Shown here one piece after another: positions 34,816 to 46,719 of a stretch of DNA of 64,000 bases (its first letter is position 1; each line of letters starts with the position of its first letter). This DNA comes from Limnoperna fortunei (taxonomy: Eukaryota; Mollusca; Bivalvia; Mytilida; Modiolidae), in the NCBI GenBank assembly GCA_944474755.1, contig OX104122.1, positions 10,178,641 to 10,242,640 on the forward strand, read 5' to 3'. The notes below the pieces were generated by a model. It did no database searches. It saw only the letters and a program-made list of their open reading frames with translations, and was not told the DNA's origin. Position numbers and translations under genes: made by a program.

Positions 34816-37800
34816 GAAATTGCATTTGTCGTTTTAAATTTTCATACAATTCGACTATGAGATGCTTGTTATGATTGATGCTGTAGTGTTATACTGTGGA
34901 GTTTAAAAGGAATTACTCTATTTGATACTTTTTTTCTCCATTTATAACATCAGCGGGTATTGTGTAATCAATTGAAAATTTCTTAGTTAAACTTGTTCCG
35001 GACTGCAGCTAAAATTCAGCTAGTTTTACAATAGCCTTTAAAGACGACTTTTTATTTGTAGGCATTAGGTTAATCTGTCGCAAATTTGACAACCGTTGAA
35101 TCTTTGGATTATTATTTTTTTTCTTCTTCTTTATTATGTCGTTTCTTTTGATACTGCTTTATTATAAGGTTTCTTTGACACAAATAATTCTGAACGTAAC
35201 CAATTACACATGTACAACTATGTCATATAAAATTTATTTCATTTCAAACATTGTCCTTCAAGTAGTTAAATAAATAACTGGTATTAAATAACATATTTTT
35301 TAATGATCCTAATCAACCAAATAATGACATTTGTGGTAGAAACTTTCATCATTTCTCTTTATAATTACGTACTTTATTTTCGGGTCAATAATACACATTC
35401 ATAAATCTACTTCGTTATTGACAAGTTACGCTAATATTAATGATAATAAGTTCTCTAATGTGGCATGCTGATTAATTGTTGGTTATATTGCAAATATAAG
35501 TTTCCACTTGATAAATTTAATACTTGTTACAAGATTTTAAAGAGAGATAAATGATAATGATCATGGGATAATTAGTTGATAATTAGTTGTTTTAATTATT
35601 ATTGTATCGACATAACGTGTCCTGGAGACCAAATAACAATACTAACTAAGCATTGGCAAGAACTTCCAAATCAAAACTTCAATTATTTGGACAACATTGG
35701 AAGATTTTAGGAACCTGTGCTTGACCTATTTTAAAGGTTTTCCCATGGAACAGAAGTTGATCTCGCACCCGCTTAAAAATTATAATAACAAGTAAATGAT
35801 GTATAAATTGTTTGTAGTATAAGTTTTTTCGCAAAGGGAGGTCACAAAAACGTTTGGAATGCTTAATGTCTTGTATATGATATAACATTTTTATCTTTGC
35901 GGTTAATTATGTTTGTTTTAAATAATGAACTGGCAAAGTAGAACGTAGTGTAGTGTACCAAATACCAACCTAGATTTCATATTGTCGCCTCAAATAGATT
36001 ATTATTTATTACCTTTGTCAAGCTATTAGGATCAATGCTTGGATACTGTACATCAAAATAATTCCTTTTCTTAGACTATGTCAAAAAATTAAAAATTACG
36101 AAAGGGCATCAACGTGTAACTTTAACGTTTACATGTGCTCTGCTAAAGATACAATAGGAGTACGGATTTTAATAATTGGAGCAGATGCTTAGTTACAATA
36201 TTAAAATTTTTATAAAATATTTTCTCTGAAGTTTATGAATTCTACAATCATGGCTGTCACGATATCTTTCTTTAATGTACAGATTTGTAACTATAATCTT
36301 TTTAATTACAATTGTAGCTTTATACTTTGAATAAAAAGTAAACACCAGGAATGGTTGTTGTTATAATTTATGATATTGAATTAACATCAGTATGTATGAC
36401 TTATCCAATGAGTCATTTAAATATTAATATGTTCCTAATAAAATGATTTTAACTATTTGTTGCATCTGTTAAACAAATCATTGCATAACACATAGTCATC
36501 GGTTTACGTTAAAATTAAACCATTGAGAAAAATCGAAGGATTCAACTAAGTTGAGTTGTTCGGTGCGTATAAGGTACCAAAACTAGATGAACAATAATCA
36601 GTTTGATTATTTCCTTCTTCATGCAAACCGTACAAATACTTCTATAGATGGTATGTACCATTTATTTTGTTTGTATATTTGTAAAATCGTTGATGTCAAT
36701 ATATCTGAAAAGTATTTTTTTGATTCTATATATTTTGCCTTTATGCTTTTCTTTTTGCAGAGTTCATTTTGCTTAAGTGTTTTGTATAATTCTCACGATA
36801 ATTAGTAATCATTAATATCAAATAAAATATTAATACAAGCATTATGAATTATAATTATATGCATTTTTGGATTTCTCGTCAGATACCTGATAAGAATTTA
36901 CAATTTCCTGTCGCATGTTTTTATCGGAATTCTGTTTGAATAAAACAGGACACCATGATGCATCTAGACAAGGCAAAAATGACGTAAAACCTGAAATAAA
37001 TACTGAAAATATTGATATATTAATTTTTTTTAATTTAGCTTTTCTTTGTGTGCATTTTTTGTTTAGTAATAATTAACTAATAATTGATAAACGGAAGTTT
37101 CATGTGCAGCTTAATATCATGTAATTTGTTGATGATACAAACATGAATTTAATTTTTTTGATGAGGGATCAGACAGTTGTCAATTTTATAAAAACACAAA
37201 ATAGAAAGTCTTCTAACATAGAATGCGCTACAAACAATAAGAAGCACATTGGTTCACTTATCGATCAGTATTTGTTTCTTATCGTTCTTCTATACGATTC
37301 TGTATTTCCACAGTCACTTACGAAATAGACGCTATATTAGGTCGTGTTTAGGAGATCTATGTTGAACATTGATTACATATTCAGTGGGGAAAAAATTTGA
37401 ATTTGTCTAATCTACGTAACAGTGCAGCTGTGAGATTGCTTTAAACAACAGCTTTAAGGTTACTAGTGTATTGTCTATATAGTCCATTCATTAATCACTT
37501 GATGTTTGTAAATAAAAAAATAGTTATTATATTCAGCATTAGAAGCTTTTGCACAATTAAAAATACCAGCAATAGCGTTATGTGTCCTCAGAAAAAGAAG
37601 GATTGTGGTTGGATTTTTTTATAACCTTAAACACAATTATATACGTTTAAGTGACAATTAGTGGTTTCACAATATTTATGATGTGATTTATTGAGCAGAA
37701 ACTAATATGTTTGCAAGTCTTCGTCAATATATCTAAGAATAATACGAAAAATCGAATGAAATTTAACAATTATATTAACAACATAAAACATTAAAATAAT

Positions 37801-38110
37801 AGAATTAAGTACACATTTTAAATCAAACACAAAATGTAGAAATTCATAACATTAATTTGGAGAAGAAACGTCAAATGAAATTAAATTAAAAACCCGGGAA
37901 AAGTCTTATGTAGCTTGTCTTGAACCCGTGTTTTACAGAAAGTCTTAACCCGCGACAAAGATAGATAACTCTGTTTGTAGGGTGAGGAACAATGGCACAA
38001 TATAAAACCTACTTACACCTTATTCATTACACAATTTAATATCATAATACACACAAACATCATTCCTGGGACCTTGAAAATGCAATTTAAAATCATATTA
38101 TACATATAAA
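34816..38110. other. long AT-rich noncoding stretch
   Basis: No gene, RNA gene or organised repeat could be supported on either strand. Open frames are short, low complexity and without motifs. Confidence 0.45.
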
Positions 38111-38111
38111 A

Positions 38112-38300
38112 TCACTACTGAGACAATAGAGACCCGTGGTAAACTATACTATTGACATGTAACGACTTCTGAGACAATAGAGACACGTGGAAAACTGACG
38201 ACATATGAGACAATAGACACACGTGGTAAACTATACTTCACATATAACGACTTCTGATACAATAGAGACATGTGGTAAAATATACTACACACATATTATG
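38112..38300. repeat. tandem repeat, about 50 bp x 4
   Basis: GAGACAATAGAGACxCGTGG and TAAACTATACT recur near 38118, 38170, 38208 and 38255 with a CATGTAACGACTTCT-like spacer. Confidence 0.7.
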
Positions 38301-38430
38301 ACTTCTAATACACTATTGTCAATATTTGAAATCCATATCACATATTAACACACATGGATACATTAGTGAAACATTCAACAACCATAATAGTCGTTAGACA
38401 TTGCGCAATTTATAATTTAAATATAAATTC

Positions 38431-38652
38431 TACTATTGATAACGTAGTCTGTCAACACTGAGATTGCGGGTTCGAGTCACACTGCGGGTAGTGCTCGACT
38501 CTAATCATAATTCACTCTTAAGGATTGTCAGTGTCCTACTAAAGGTCTGGGGTTTTTTCCGCACTCCGGCTGCCTACCCCCAAAACACTGGACGACATGA
38601 TATGGCGGAAAAATTGCTGAAAGTGGCGTTAAGCAACATTCGAACAAACAAA
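38431..38652 (+). mobile_element. tRNA-derived SINE, head truncated
   Basis: TACTATTGATAACGTAGTC, GATTGCGGGTTCGAGTCAC (B-box), AAGGTCTGGGGTTTTTTCC, AAATTGCTGAAAGTGGCG and CATTCGAACAAACAAA. Confidence 0.75.
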
Positions 38653-38659
38653 TATAGTT

Positions 38660-39590
38660 GTTGAATATTGGTTGGAAATTGTGATATTTAAGGATTTACG
38701 TATGAACAACAAACAAGTTTTTAAACATAATTGTTCACTATAGTTTAGGCAATAATAAGCATATTTTGTTCAATATATATCTCACTATGGAGGCAATTAT
38801 TGATTTGTATTAAACAATTAGTTTAAAGAATCAAAATTGTAGACCTTCGGACATACATTTTCATTTGACAATGTATGTTAATTTGATAGATAAACAGCGA
38901 CTTTTGATACTGCATACCAATAAAAGTTACCAACAAATAAATAACATGCAACGATTAAATGAGTTTGTGAATGTTTCAACCATAATTTGTAACATTAGAA
39001 AACACTGAAAAAATATTAAAAAAAAACACATCTTGGGACATCATAAATAAATGAGTTTTCTTATAATATGATACCCAAGAATAAAATAATAGATTTTGAG
39101 CATGATGCATAACTATTTAATATCAAATAATGAGATGTGTAAATTCTAGGAGCCTAAATAACATAATTGAATTGTATTTGAAAACAGAATAACGGATAAT
39201 AGATTTAAAGAAGTTAAATAAGCATGTTTAACGAAAACAATTATATATTTTCCCCTAATGTTACAGAAAAATAAATAGATTGCAAAAATTGATATGAAAG
39301 TTCTTCATTGTTAATTGTACTGGATCAATTCGGTATGGTATTAGAACATTAGAAACGGCATGAAATGATGCTAAAACAATAAACGAATTGATTATCCTTA
39401 GAATTAAATAAACGCTTTTCGTCCTGACAGCACGTTACTTACAAGCAAATATTGGCGGTTATGCTTGTGGGGTAGATCTTAAATGTACCCAATTAATACA
39501 TTTTTAAAAGAAAACAAACATCACAAAATAAATGTCAAGCTATTAAAAGAACTCAGTTCTAGATAAAATTGTCACTTGACAAAGTCAAAT
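38660..39590. other. AT-rich noncoding stretch
   Basis: I see no gene, RNA or organised repeat here. Confidence 0.4.
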
Positions 39591-39597
39591 TGCAAGT

Positions 39598-40382
39598 AAC
39601 AGACATCAACATTGGCGACATAGTAACAGACATCCCCATAGGTGACATGTCAACAGACATCAACATGGGCGACATGTCAACAGACATCAACATGGGCTAC
39701 GTGTCAACGGACATCAACATGGGCGACATGTCAACGGACATCAACATGGGCGACATTTCAACAGACATCAACATGGGTGACATGTCAACAGACATCAACA
39801 TGGTCGAAATGTCAACAGATATCAACGTGGGCAACATGTCAACAGACATCAACATGGGCGACATGTCAACAGACCTCAATATGGGCGACATGTCAACAGA
39901 CATCAACATGGGCGACATGTCAACAGACCTCAATATGGGCGACATGTCAACAGACATCAACATGGGCAACATGTCAACAGACATCAACATGGGCTACGTG
40001 TCAACGGACATCAACATGGGCGACATGTCAACGGACATCAACATGGGCGACATTTCAACAGACATCAACATGGGTGACATGTCAACAGACATCAACATGG
40101 TCGAAATGTCAACAGACATCAACATGGGCAACATGTCAACAGACATCAACATGGGCGACATGTCAACAGACCTCAATATGGGCGACATGTCAACAGACAT
40201 CAACATGGGCAACATGTCAACAGACATCAACATGGGCGACATGTCAACAGACATCAACATGGGCAACATGTCAATTGACATCAACATGGGCGACATATCA
40301 ACAGACATCAACATGGGCGACATGTCAACAGACATCAACATGGGCGACATGTCAACAGACATCAACATTGGCGACATGTCAG
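39598..40382. repeat. 27-bp minisatellite, about 29 copies, open in several frames
   Basis: Unit GACATGTCAACAGACATCAA plus CATGGGC. It translates on the plus strand as repeats of DMSTDINMG and, in another frame, TCQQTSTWA; the minus strand is open too. A variant order (GGCTACGTG, GACATTTCA, GTCGAAATG, GACCTCAAT) recurs with a 297-bp period, GGGCTAC at 39694 and 39991, so 11 units were copied as a block. The longest frame runs from a non-ATG codon at 39569 to 40444 and has no unrepeated coding-like flank, so I call a repeat rather than a gene. Confidence 0.85.
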
Positions 40383-40444
40383 TTTTGTTTAATTTATTAT
40401 GTGTTAAATTTAATTTTCAAATACGATTTTTAACTGCAAGTTAA

Positions 40445-41225
40445 ATAAAATGTCATCATAGATACCAAGTTTTATAGAAAATCAATACTCATCCATGGCG
40501 CTCAAACAAAAGCAATATTAAATTTTATCAGCAAAATTCAAGAAAACTTTAAAAAATCCGGCGAAGGCCATATACACCTTGAAAATGGTAAAAAAAACTT
40601 GACGAAATAAATCACTGAACGAATCAATGATACTCGTGTTTAGGTTTTACCAATAGGAAGCGAGGTTAGGCGTAACTATATTTACAAATGTGCTGCCGTT
40701 GCTATTATCAAAATTATCACATCCTACGATTTGATGTCATTGATTTATTAGTCACACACATTAAATAATTTGTAAATAAAAAGTAACAATTTGGAAGACA
40801 AAAAATAAAATGTTAACCCACGAGCTCACAATGACTTCCAGTTATAAGCAATTAAAAAACACCGAACAATTTACACAACAAGAAGGCCTAAATTTAATTT
40901 AGTCTTAAATATGGTAGAAAAAGATTTTCTTTTATTCTTGCTTAATCTTTTGAAACCTGGGACGTCAAAATGAAACGTGTCTAGTTTTCTCAAAACGAAA
41001 TTTTAATTGGTGATATTGGTGGTAAATTAAAATGTGTCGAAATAATTGGGTTGTGGTGGTCAGGGAAGTACATTTTTGAAGTATGACAAAGATAAACTCG
41101 TTAGCCTTTACTTTCTGTTGTACCTATCAGACATCGAAATTCAAATTTGTCGTTATTCCTGATAGAGATTTTTATTGCAAGTGCAGCGTGAATTATAATA
41201 TTCATGTTTAATGATACCTTTTCTA
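40445..41225. other. noncoding stretch after the minisatellite
   Basis: I see no gene, RNA or organised repeat here. Confidence 0.4.
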
Positions 41226-41228
41226 TTT

Positions 41229-41482
41229 AACTGAGTTTAACATCACTAACACCCTTTATAACAGGGAACATCAAGTTTAACCTCACTAACAATCCTTTAT
41301 TACAGGGAACATCAAGGATCGTTACTTTAATGTAAACTGAGTTTAACCTCACTTACACAGATAATCCTTAATAAAAGGGAACATCAAGGATCGTTACTTT
41401 AATGTAAACTGAGTTTTATATCACTAACACATACAATCCTTTATAACAGGGAACATCAAGGATCGTTACTTTAATGTAAACG
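41229..41482. repeat. tandem repeat, about 70 bp x 4 (first copies shorter)
   Basis: AACTGAGTTTAACxTCACTA, CCTTTATAACAGGGAACATC and AAGGATCGTTACTTTAATGT recur. The first unit lacks the last box. Confidence 0.75.
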
Positions 41483-42340
41483 TATAGTATTTTATGAATA
41501 GGCATCTATAAGCATTCGTTCAAGTGTCAAAGAAAACCTTTAACATATATAACAAAATTTCAAAAGAAATAAATACATATCCAATTTAGTTGTGCTCAGA
41601 AATATCTTCATAGTATTTTTCCTTTATCTTTTTTCTTATTATTACATACTTGATTTCAATTGAAGCGTGAAATTGTTTATTTAAACATTCGGTTACCGGA
41701 ATTATTGATGACGTCAGATTGTGAACCGGCAAAAGTTATCTGGGAAGGTTTTTTGCAGTTATCCAACTTAAGTTAAAACAAACCACAACGCTCCATCCGT
41801 TTTTAGTTGTGCTGGGATAACATCATACTATAATTTAACAAATAAAGGATAATCCATTTCCTCATAGAACAAAATTATGTTTCCGTGTAAACAGGCTGAC
41901 CGTATTACAAATTGACCGATTTTTTTGTCCATATCCATTCAGTTACATCCCAGATTACTTTCCGACCATAGACGCATTGATGCAGAATACATAAAAGTTT
42001 TCTACTGCATCTTATGATGGTTAATTTGTTAAATGAGATTTAACCCTACTTTGACGTTGAGAAATTTTAAAGCTATATCAAATGGCGTTCAATTTTTAAT
42101 GGGAGAGTAAAGTCTGCTTAACGTAAAGGTATGTGTAAATATAACACACCAGGAGCGGTTAACTTTTATGTCTTAAACATGCACAAATAGAAGCACTCTA
42201 TGCACTTTTAATTTGATATGGATTATTATTGATCTGCAATTTAAGAATATGAGAGCAGGTGGCCATAGAAAATTTCATACTTTGATGTTTTCATAAATGG
42301 CCGGAAGTGAGAGCAATATTTTGATTTAAATACATTTCTT
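41483..42340. other. noncoding stretch upstream of the GPCR gene
   Basis: No gene recognised. The right end leads into the region duplicated around the two GPCR first exons. Confidence 0.35.
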
Positions 42341-42576
42341 TTCTTTTATTTAATATTTATATATAATATATGTATCACTTCAAATGGAGACTTTTGTTAA
42401 TTACATCCATTTTATATGTTATTGATATTTATTATTTTTCTTGTATTTTATTTCACAGTATTTCGTTTTTAATATTTGTTTTTTATTGCATGCAGACAGG
42501 TATATAAAGAGATAACTCGTTATTTAGTTCAAGAGGAGCAAAAACTATATTACCAAGCTACCGAAGTATAGAGAAA

Positions 42577-42664
42577 ATGAGTAATAATAGCACGACTGGT
42601 AATAACATATACGACTACAACTACTTTGATGCTAACCACTCATACATATATGAATTGCCGCCTG
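42577..42664 (+). CDS. GPCR alternative first coding exon A
   Basis: ATG begins MSNNSTTGNNIYDYNYFDAN and ends ELPPG; donor CCTG|GTATGT, phase 1, which fits the acceptor at 45680. Contains N-glycosylation sequons (NNS, NST, NHS). 32 nt (42605-42636) are identical to exon B. Confidence 0.6.
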
Positions 42665-45600
42665 GTATGTACTATTTTATGAATTAATTCAATGTTTCAT
42701 TGCATTTTAAAAATCATACATTAATCAATGTATTATTGTGTTTACTTAAATGTTTAATTGAAATCATAATCTTTGCAGCTCTTTGACTAATTAAATACTG
42801 TAAATTCAGAAATTTTTGCGATGTTTTTATTATTGCGAATAATGCGATTGTTCTGTGATCGCAATTATTAAACCTCGCAATTCTACTTTCGTTTAACCAT
42901 TGACAAAATTACTCAACCTAGCGTGCATACATGAACCATCTGTAAAGCCATATCAATGGCATTTAATTTGAATACAGTAATTAATTTTACACAATAAAAT
43001 TAATTTTTCTGTGATGTAACAGTTGTAGTACCCACGCTGAACCTCAATACACACACAAATAATCTTATTATTAAAGACACGTGACAATTGTGTCTGATCT
43101 TCAAAAAGTAAATCACTTTAGAAAATGAAATGTGTATTCCGTTTGATGTAAAGCGATTATTTACAGACGACAAACATTTAACGAAAAACTGACAAATTTC
43201 TGTGTAAAAATTCGTTATCATTACATTTTTTGCTACCTCAGCCGATCGCAAAAATATGATCTCGCATTTTTTTAGGGGGTCCCAGAATCGCAATAATAAA
43301 TGCACGCAATAATTTCCGAATTTACAGTAGTCTTAAGTTTATTGTGTAACGTTGTTATCAGCTGGAAGCTGTAAAGAACAACACGCGCGGGGGGTTCTCA
43401 GTGCTTGACCCACAAAAAAGTAGTGGATGACCGGGAAGGATTTGTCAGGACATAATACGGAAAGCCTGGCTACTGACTGAAGTAGGTGACATGTTTCGTG
43501 AGTGCCACGTTATTTGCCGATAACGAAACCCTTTCCCTTTCTCCATACTTTTCTAGTAGCAGTCAAAATATTCCCGTCCCCAGGTTCCCCCCTTTTTTAT
43601 TGTTTTTGTTTATCCTCCTCCTCCTCCCCATCATCATCATCATCATTTCTGATAGGCAGATTTTCTCCCGGTATAAATCATCAAATAAAAGAGGACGACA
43701 TGATATAGCTGAAAAATTGCTGAAAGTGGCGTTTTAAACATCATTCAAACAAACAAATAAACACACTACTTTACTTTCATATAATATAGATGAAGAACGA
43801 CCACATCAAAGGAAAACAAAATGAAATAAATATGTGACAAAATACCACAGGAGCAATGCGACAAGCGAACGAATACAAATGGATACCTTCAAATCACTTT
43901 TGATTTAGTGCTTATCTCTTATTATAGCTTCCAAATAGTTTATACGTAGCTAAAAGATACAAGGTCTACACATTAAAAAATATTAGAGCAGATGGCATCA
44001 TAAATATACTTAGTTTGATTATTTGTTTATTGTTTAACGCCACTTTCAGCACTTGTTCAGATATATCATGGCGTCCAGTTTTTATTGGAGGAGGAAGACA
44101 AGTTGACGGAGAAAACCCCGACCTTCGGTAGGAAAACTGGCTATCCTTGTCAATTAAGATTGGAGTCGAGTGCACCCTGTCCGCAGTGAGACTTGAACCC
44201 GTAATCTCAGTGTTGACAGACCACATGATCAAAGTAGACGCACTACCTTAACCACACTGCCATCGAGCCCTATATCATACTTTGATGCTGCATAATTGTC
44301 CATATATGACAATTCTTGCACGTTCAATTCAAAACATATTAATTGTAATAGATATTTTAGTATATATTATATTTAATGTGAAGATAATAATACCGAACTC
44401 AAAGGAAACTGTAAAAAAAGAACCACCAAGCTAAAATATAATAACTAAAACAATGGTCCTGAGTTTTACAGGCTTTTTAAAAAAGTGGTTAAACCAGGTT
44501 TTACGGTATGCCAAACTTCCCGCTTTCATTACTGTTGTGAGTACGTGTATTAAGGAACATGGTTGGGTATCATATACAATTAGTAATAGTATAAGATCGA
44601 AAATGAGGATCGATTGTTAATTACGTCCACTGTATCCAGTAACTGACAAGGTTTTTTTTTCTAATTGCATCCAATTGATATTATTTATATGTTTTCTATT
44701 TCAATAAATTGTACTTCTCAAATATTTTTTTAAATATTTGCTCCTAATTGCATTTTTCAAAACGTGATATATTGGACTGGTATATAACAAATATCTCGCC
44801 CAATTTAAAACAGCAAACAAAAACAACCTTAGAAAGCTACCAAGGAATACAAAAAATGAGTAACAATACGACTGACATATACGACTACAACTACTTTGAT
44901 GCTAACAAAACACACAAGCATGAAATGCAACCTGGTATGTATACTTATATGAATTTATTTTTAATGTAAATTTTATTTTATCAATAATTTTATTGAAATT
45001 ATGGTTTTGGTGCTTTAAATGTTTAATTTAAACCGTGAACTGCTACAACTCGTTGCTAAACTTTAATATATTGTGTTGACGTTTATTAGTTCTATTGTTA
45101 TCAGCTGCATTCCTTACTCCGTCATGTAATATATTTGTAACATACGGTATACTGGAGAATACTTCATCAGTTTGATTAACTTGTGCATTATCCTATTTGC
45201 ATATTTGAGCAATTTATGTTTAAACTAAACTCTGTCATACTACATGAACGTTAAAATGTCCGCCTTTTTGCGCTTTCAGTTGAGGTACTTTTAATATGCT
45301 ACATAGATCAAAATTCCTCAAACTTTTTAGTATGGATCCATACATAAAAACACCAAACACTCAATCTCTATTATATACAGCAGGACACATTCAGGTTAGC
45401 ACGCTAAAGCACTGCATTTAATACATAGATACAATAGACACAATCGACGCTAGAACTTTAAGGCACAACAGTTAACAGTAGAACATGAATGCACCAAAAT
45501 TTACACTAAGACACATTCAAACGTTAGCACATGCAGGAACCACATTTTTACTCTACAATCAGACTTGCCACAATAAGGCAATTGAGGTAAGACACAATGT

Positions 45601-46698
45601 TTAACATCAATTCAACAGTCATTGTAACGAAACATATATACGTTTCTAATCCTACATAGTTATCCATTTTTATTTGCAGGTATCATAAGTCCCATTTTTC
45701 GAGTTGAACTATACACTCTTGTGTATACAGCCGTACTCATGTCAATCACACTTGTTTCGAACGCCATAGTTGTAAAAATCTGGACCATGAAAGGTAAACG
45801 AACATACATGTCTACCTTACTCTCACTCATAGCCATCTTGGATATGTCTGTTCCTACTACTGCCTTTATCCGATATGTCATTACTTATTTAGGTGTTAGT
45901 AATGCCGAGTGTTTTAAGGGGCAGATAATCGGAAACATGACTGGCTCATTACATACCATGTCGAAATTTCTAACTACATTCGTAGCATTACAGAGATTTG
46001 CTGTATGTGCTTTTCCGTTCAAAGGACCAAAGATGTTCGGATATAAAACACTGACGGTTTACATGACTTTGGTAACCTTTTATGTCGTTTTTGATGGTTT
46101 TAATGAGTCTATTTTTGTCGAAAACTCCTCTGTCATTGTTTTGATGGACGAAACGAACACAACATTTTATCTTTTCTACGAAACGTATACAATCAAATTT
46201 GAAACTATATTGTCAATGATAAAGATTTCGCGTTACATTGGGACGACCGTTGACATAGGAACATGGACAGTCGTAACATTCTGCATGATTTACTGTCTGT
46301 ATACACTTAAATGGAAGCGGATGAAGAGTAATCAAACATCTAAGCAGAAAACAAACAGGGCAACGACCGCGATGATTTCATTGATCATGCTTTTGTTTAT
46401 AGTGGGGGAACTACCGTCAGTTATTGGCATGACTATGAACATGTTTAGATACTACGACTCGTGGATGACATCAATGGAAGCGATTGAGTTTTCAAACATT
46501 ATACTCCTCATATCATACCTCATGAATATTTGGATCTATATCTTGATGAGCAAACAGTTTCGAGAGGATGCAAAATCCGCAATTGGCTGTTGTACTCGCA
46601 TAAAAATTAGTAATACATTCACATATAAAACGAAGAAACCAAACAAAAAAGTTATTACAGTACTGGACGATTTGTTGACCATTAAAGACATAAAATAA
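42577..46698 (+). CDS. divergent rhodopsin-like (class A) GPCR with two alternative first coding exons
   Basis: The main exon 45680-46698 joins in frame either to 44856-44934 (365 residues) or to 42577-42664 (368 residues). In the 365-residue form, seven hydrophobic segments follow a Tyr/Asp-rich N-terminus. Asn54 (TM1), Asp81 in LSLIAILD (TM2), Cys104 before TM3, LQRFAVCAFPF at the TM3 end (Arg132; the usual Asp/Glu-Arg-Tyr is QRF), Pro272 in VGELPSVI (TM6) and NIWIYILMSKQFRE (TM7, NPxxY changed to NIWIY) are all in order. Cys330-Cys331 could be palmitoylated. TM4 lacks its Trp, TM5 lacks its Pro, and there is no Cys between TM4 and TM5 to pair with Cys104. The pattern fits invertebrate peptide-receptor or SRW-like receptors. 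The ligand is unknown. Activity is not proven, but the frame is intact. Confidence 0.8.
42798..43327. mobile_element. MITE with about 50-bp inverted ends and TA target site
   Basis: Left end CTGTAAATTCAGAAATTTTT GCG...ATTATTGCGA; right end TCGCAATAATAAATGC...CCGAATTTACAG. Flanked by TA on both sides (42796-42797 and 43328-43329), the pattern of Tc1/mariner-type MITEs. It lies between the two alternative first exons of the GPCR. Confidence 0.75.
43655..43762 (+). mobile_element. SINE 3' fragment
   Basis: GACGACATGATATAGCTGAA, AAATTGCTGAAAGTGGCG and CATTCAAACAAACAAATAAA. The sequence before it (43380-43655), GC-richer than its surroundings, is not recognised. Confidence 0.65.
44022..44272 (-). 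mobile_element. tRNA-derived SINE, nearly full length, reverse
   Basis: GTTTAACGCCACTTTCAGC, TTTTTATTGGAGGAGGAAG, ACCCCGACCTTCGGTAGG, GAGTGCACCCTGTCCGCAG, ACTTGAACCCGTAATCTCAG and CTACCTTAACCACACTGCC. Lies in the GPCR 5' region between the two first exons. Confidence 0.8.
44856..44934 (+). CDS. GPCR alternative first coding exon B
   Basis: The first ATG of its frame begins MSNNTTDIYDYNYFDANKT and ends EMQPG; donor CCTG|GTATGT, phase 1. The start was chosen by agreement with exon A. Sequons NNT, NTT and NKT. It is the exon nearer to the body exon, and so the more likely default. Confidence 0.7.
45680..46698 (+). CDS. GPCR main exon (all seven membrane segments)
   Basis: Acceptor TTTTTATTTGCAG|GT. 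The exon completes a Gly codon, then IISPIFRVELYTLVYTAVLM enters TM1. All seven membrane segments lie in this single exon, typical of receptors that passed through a retrocopy or lost introns. It ends DDLLTIKDIK, TAA. A possible poly(A) signal AATAAA lies at 46968-46973. Confidence 0.85.
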
Positions 46699-46719
46699 AT
46701 GCAAAAAATATGTACATCG

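Noticed and set aside
39642..40433. Overlapping open frames (263 and 291 residues plus minus-strand frames) at the 27-bp repeat
   Set aside because: An artefact of a repeat whose length is divisible by three; the longest frame has no ATG at its start and no unique coding flank.
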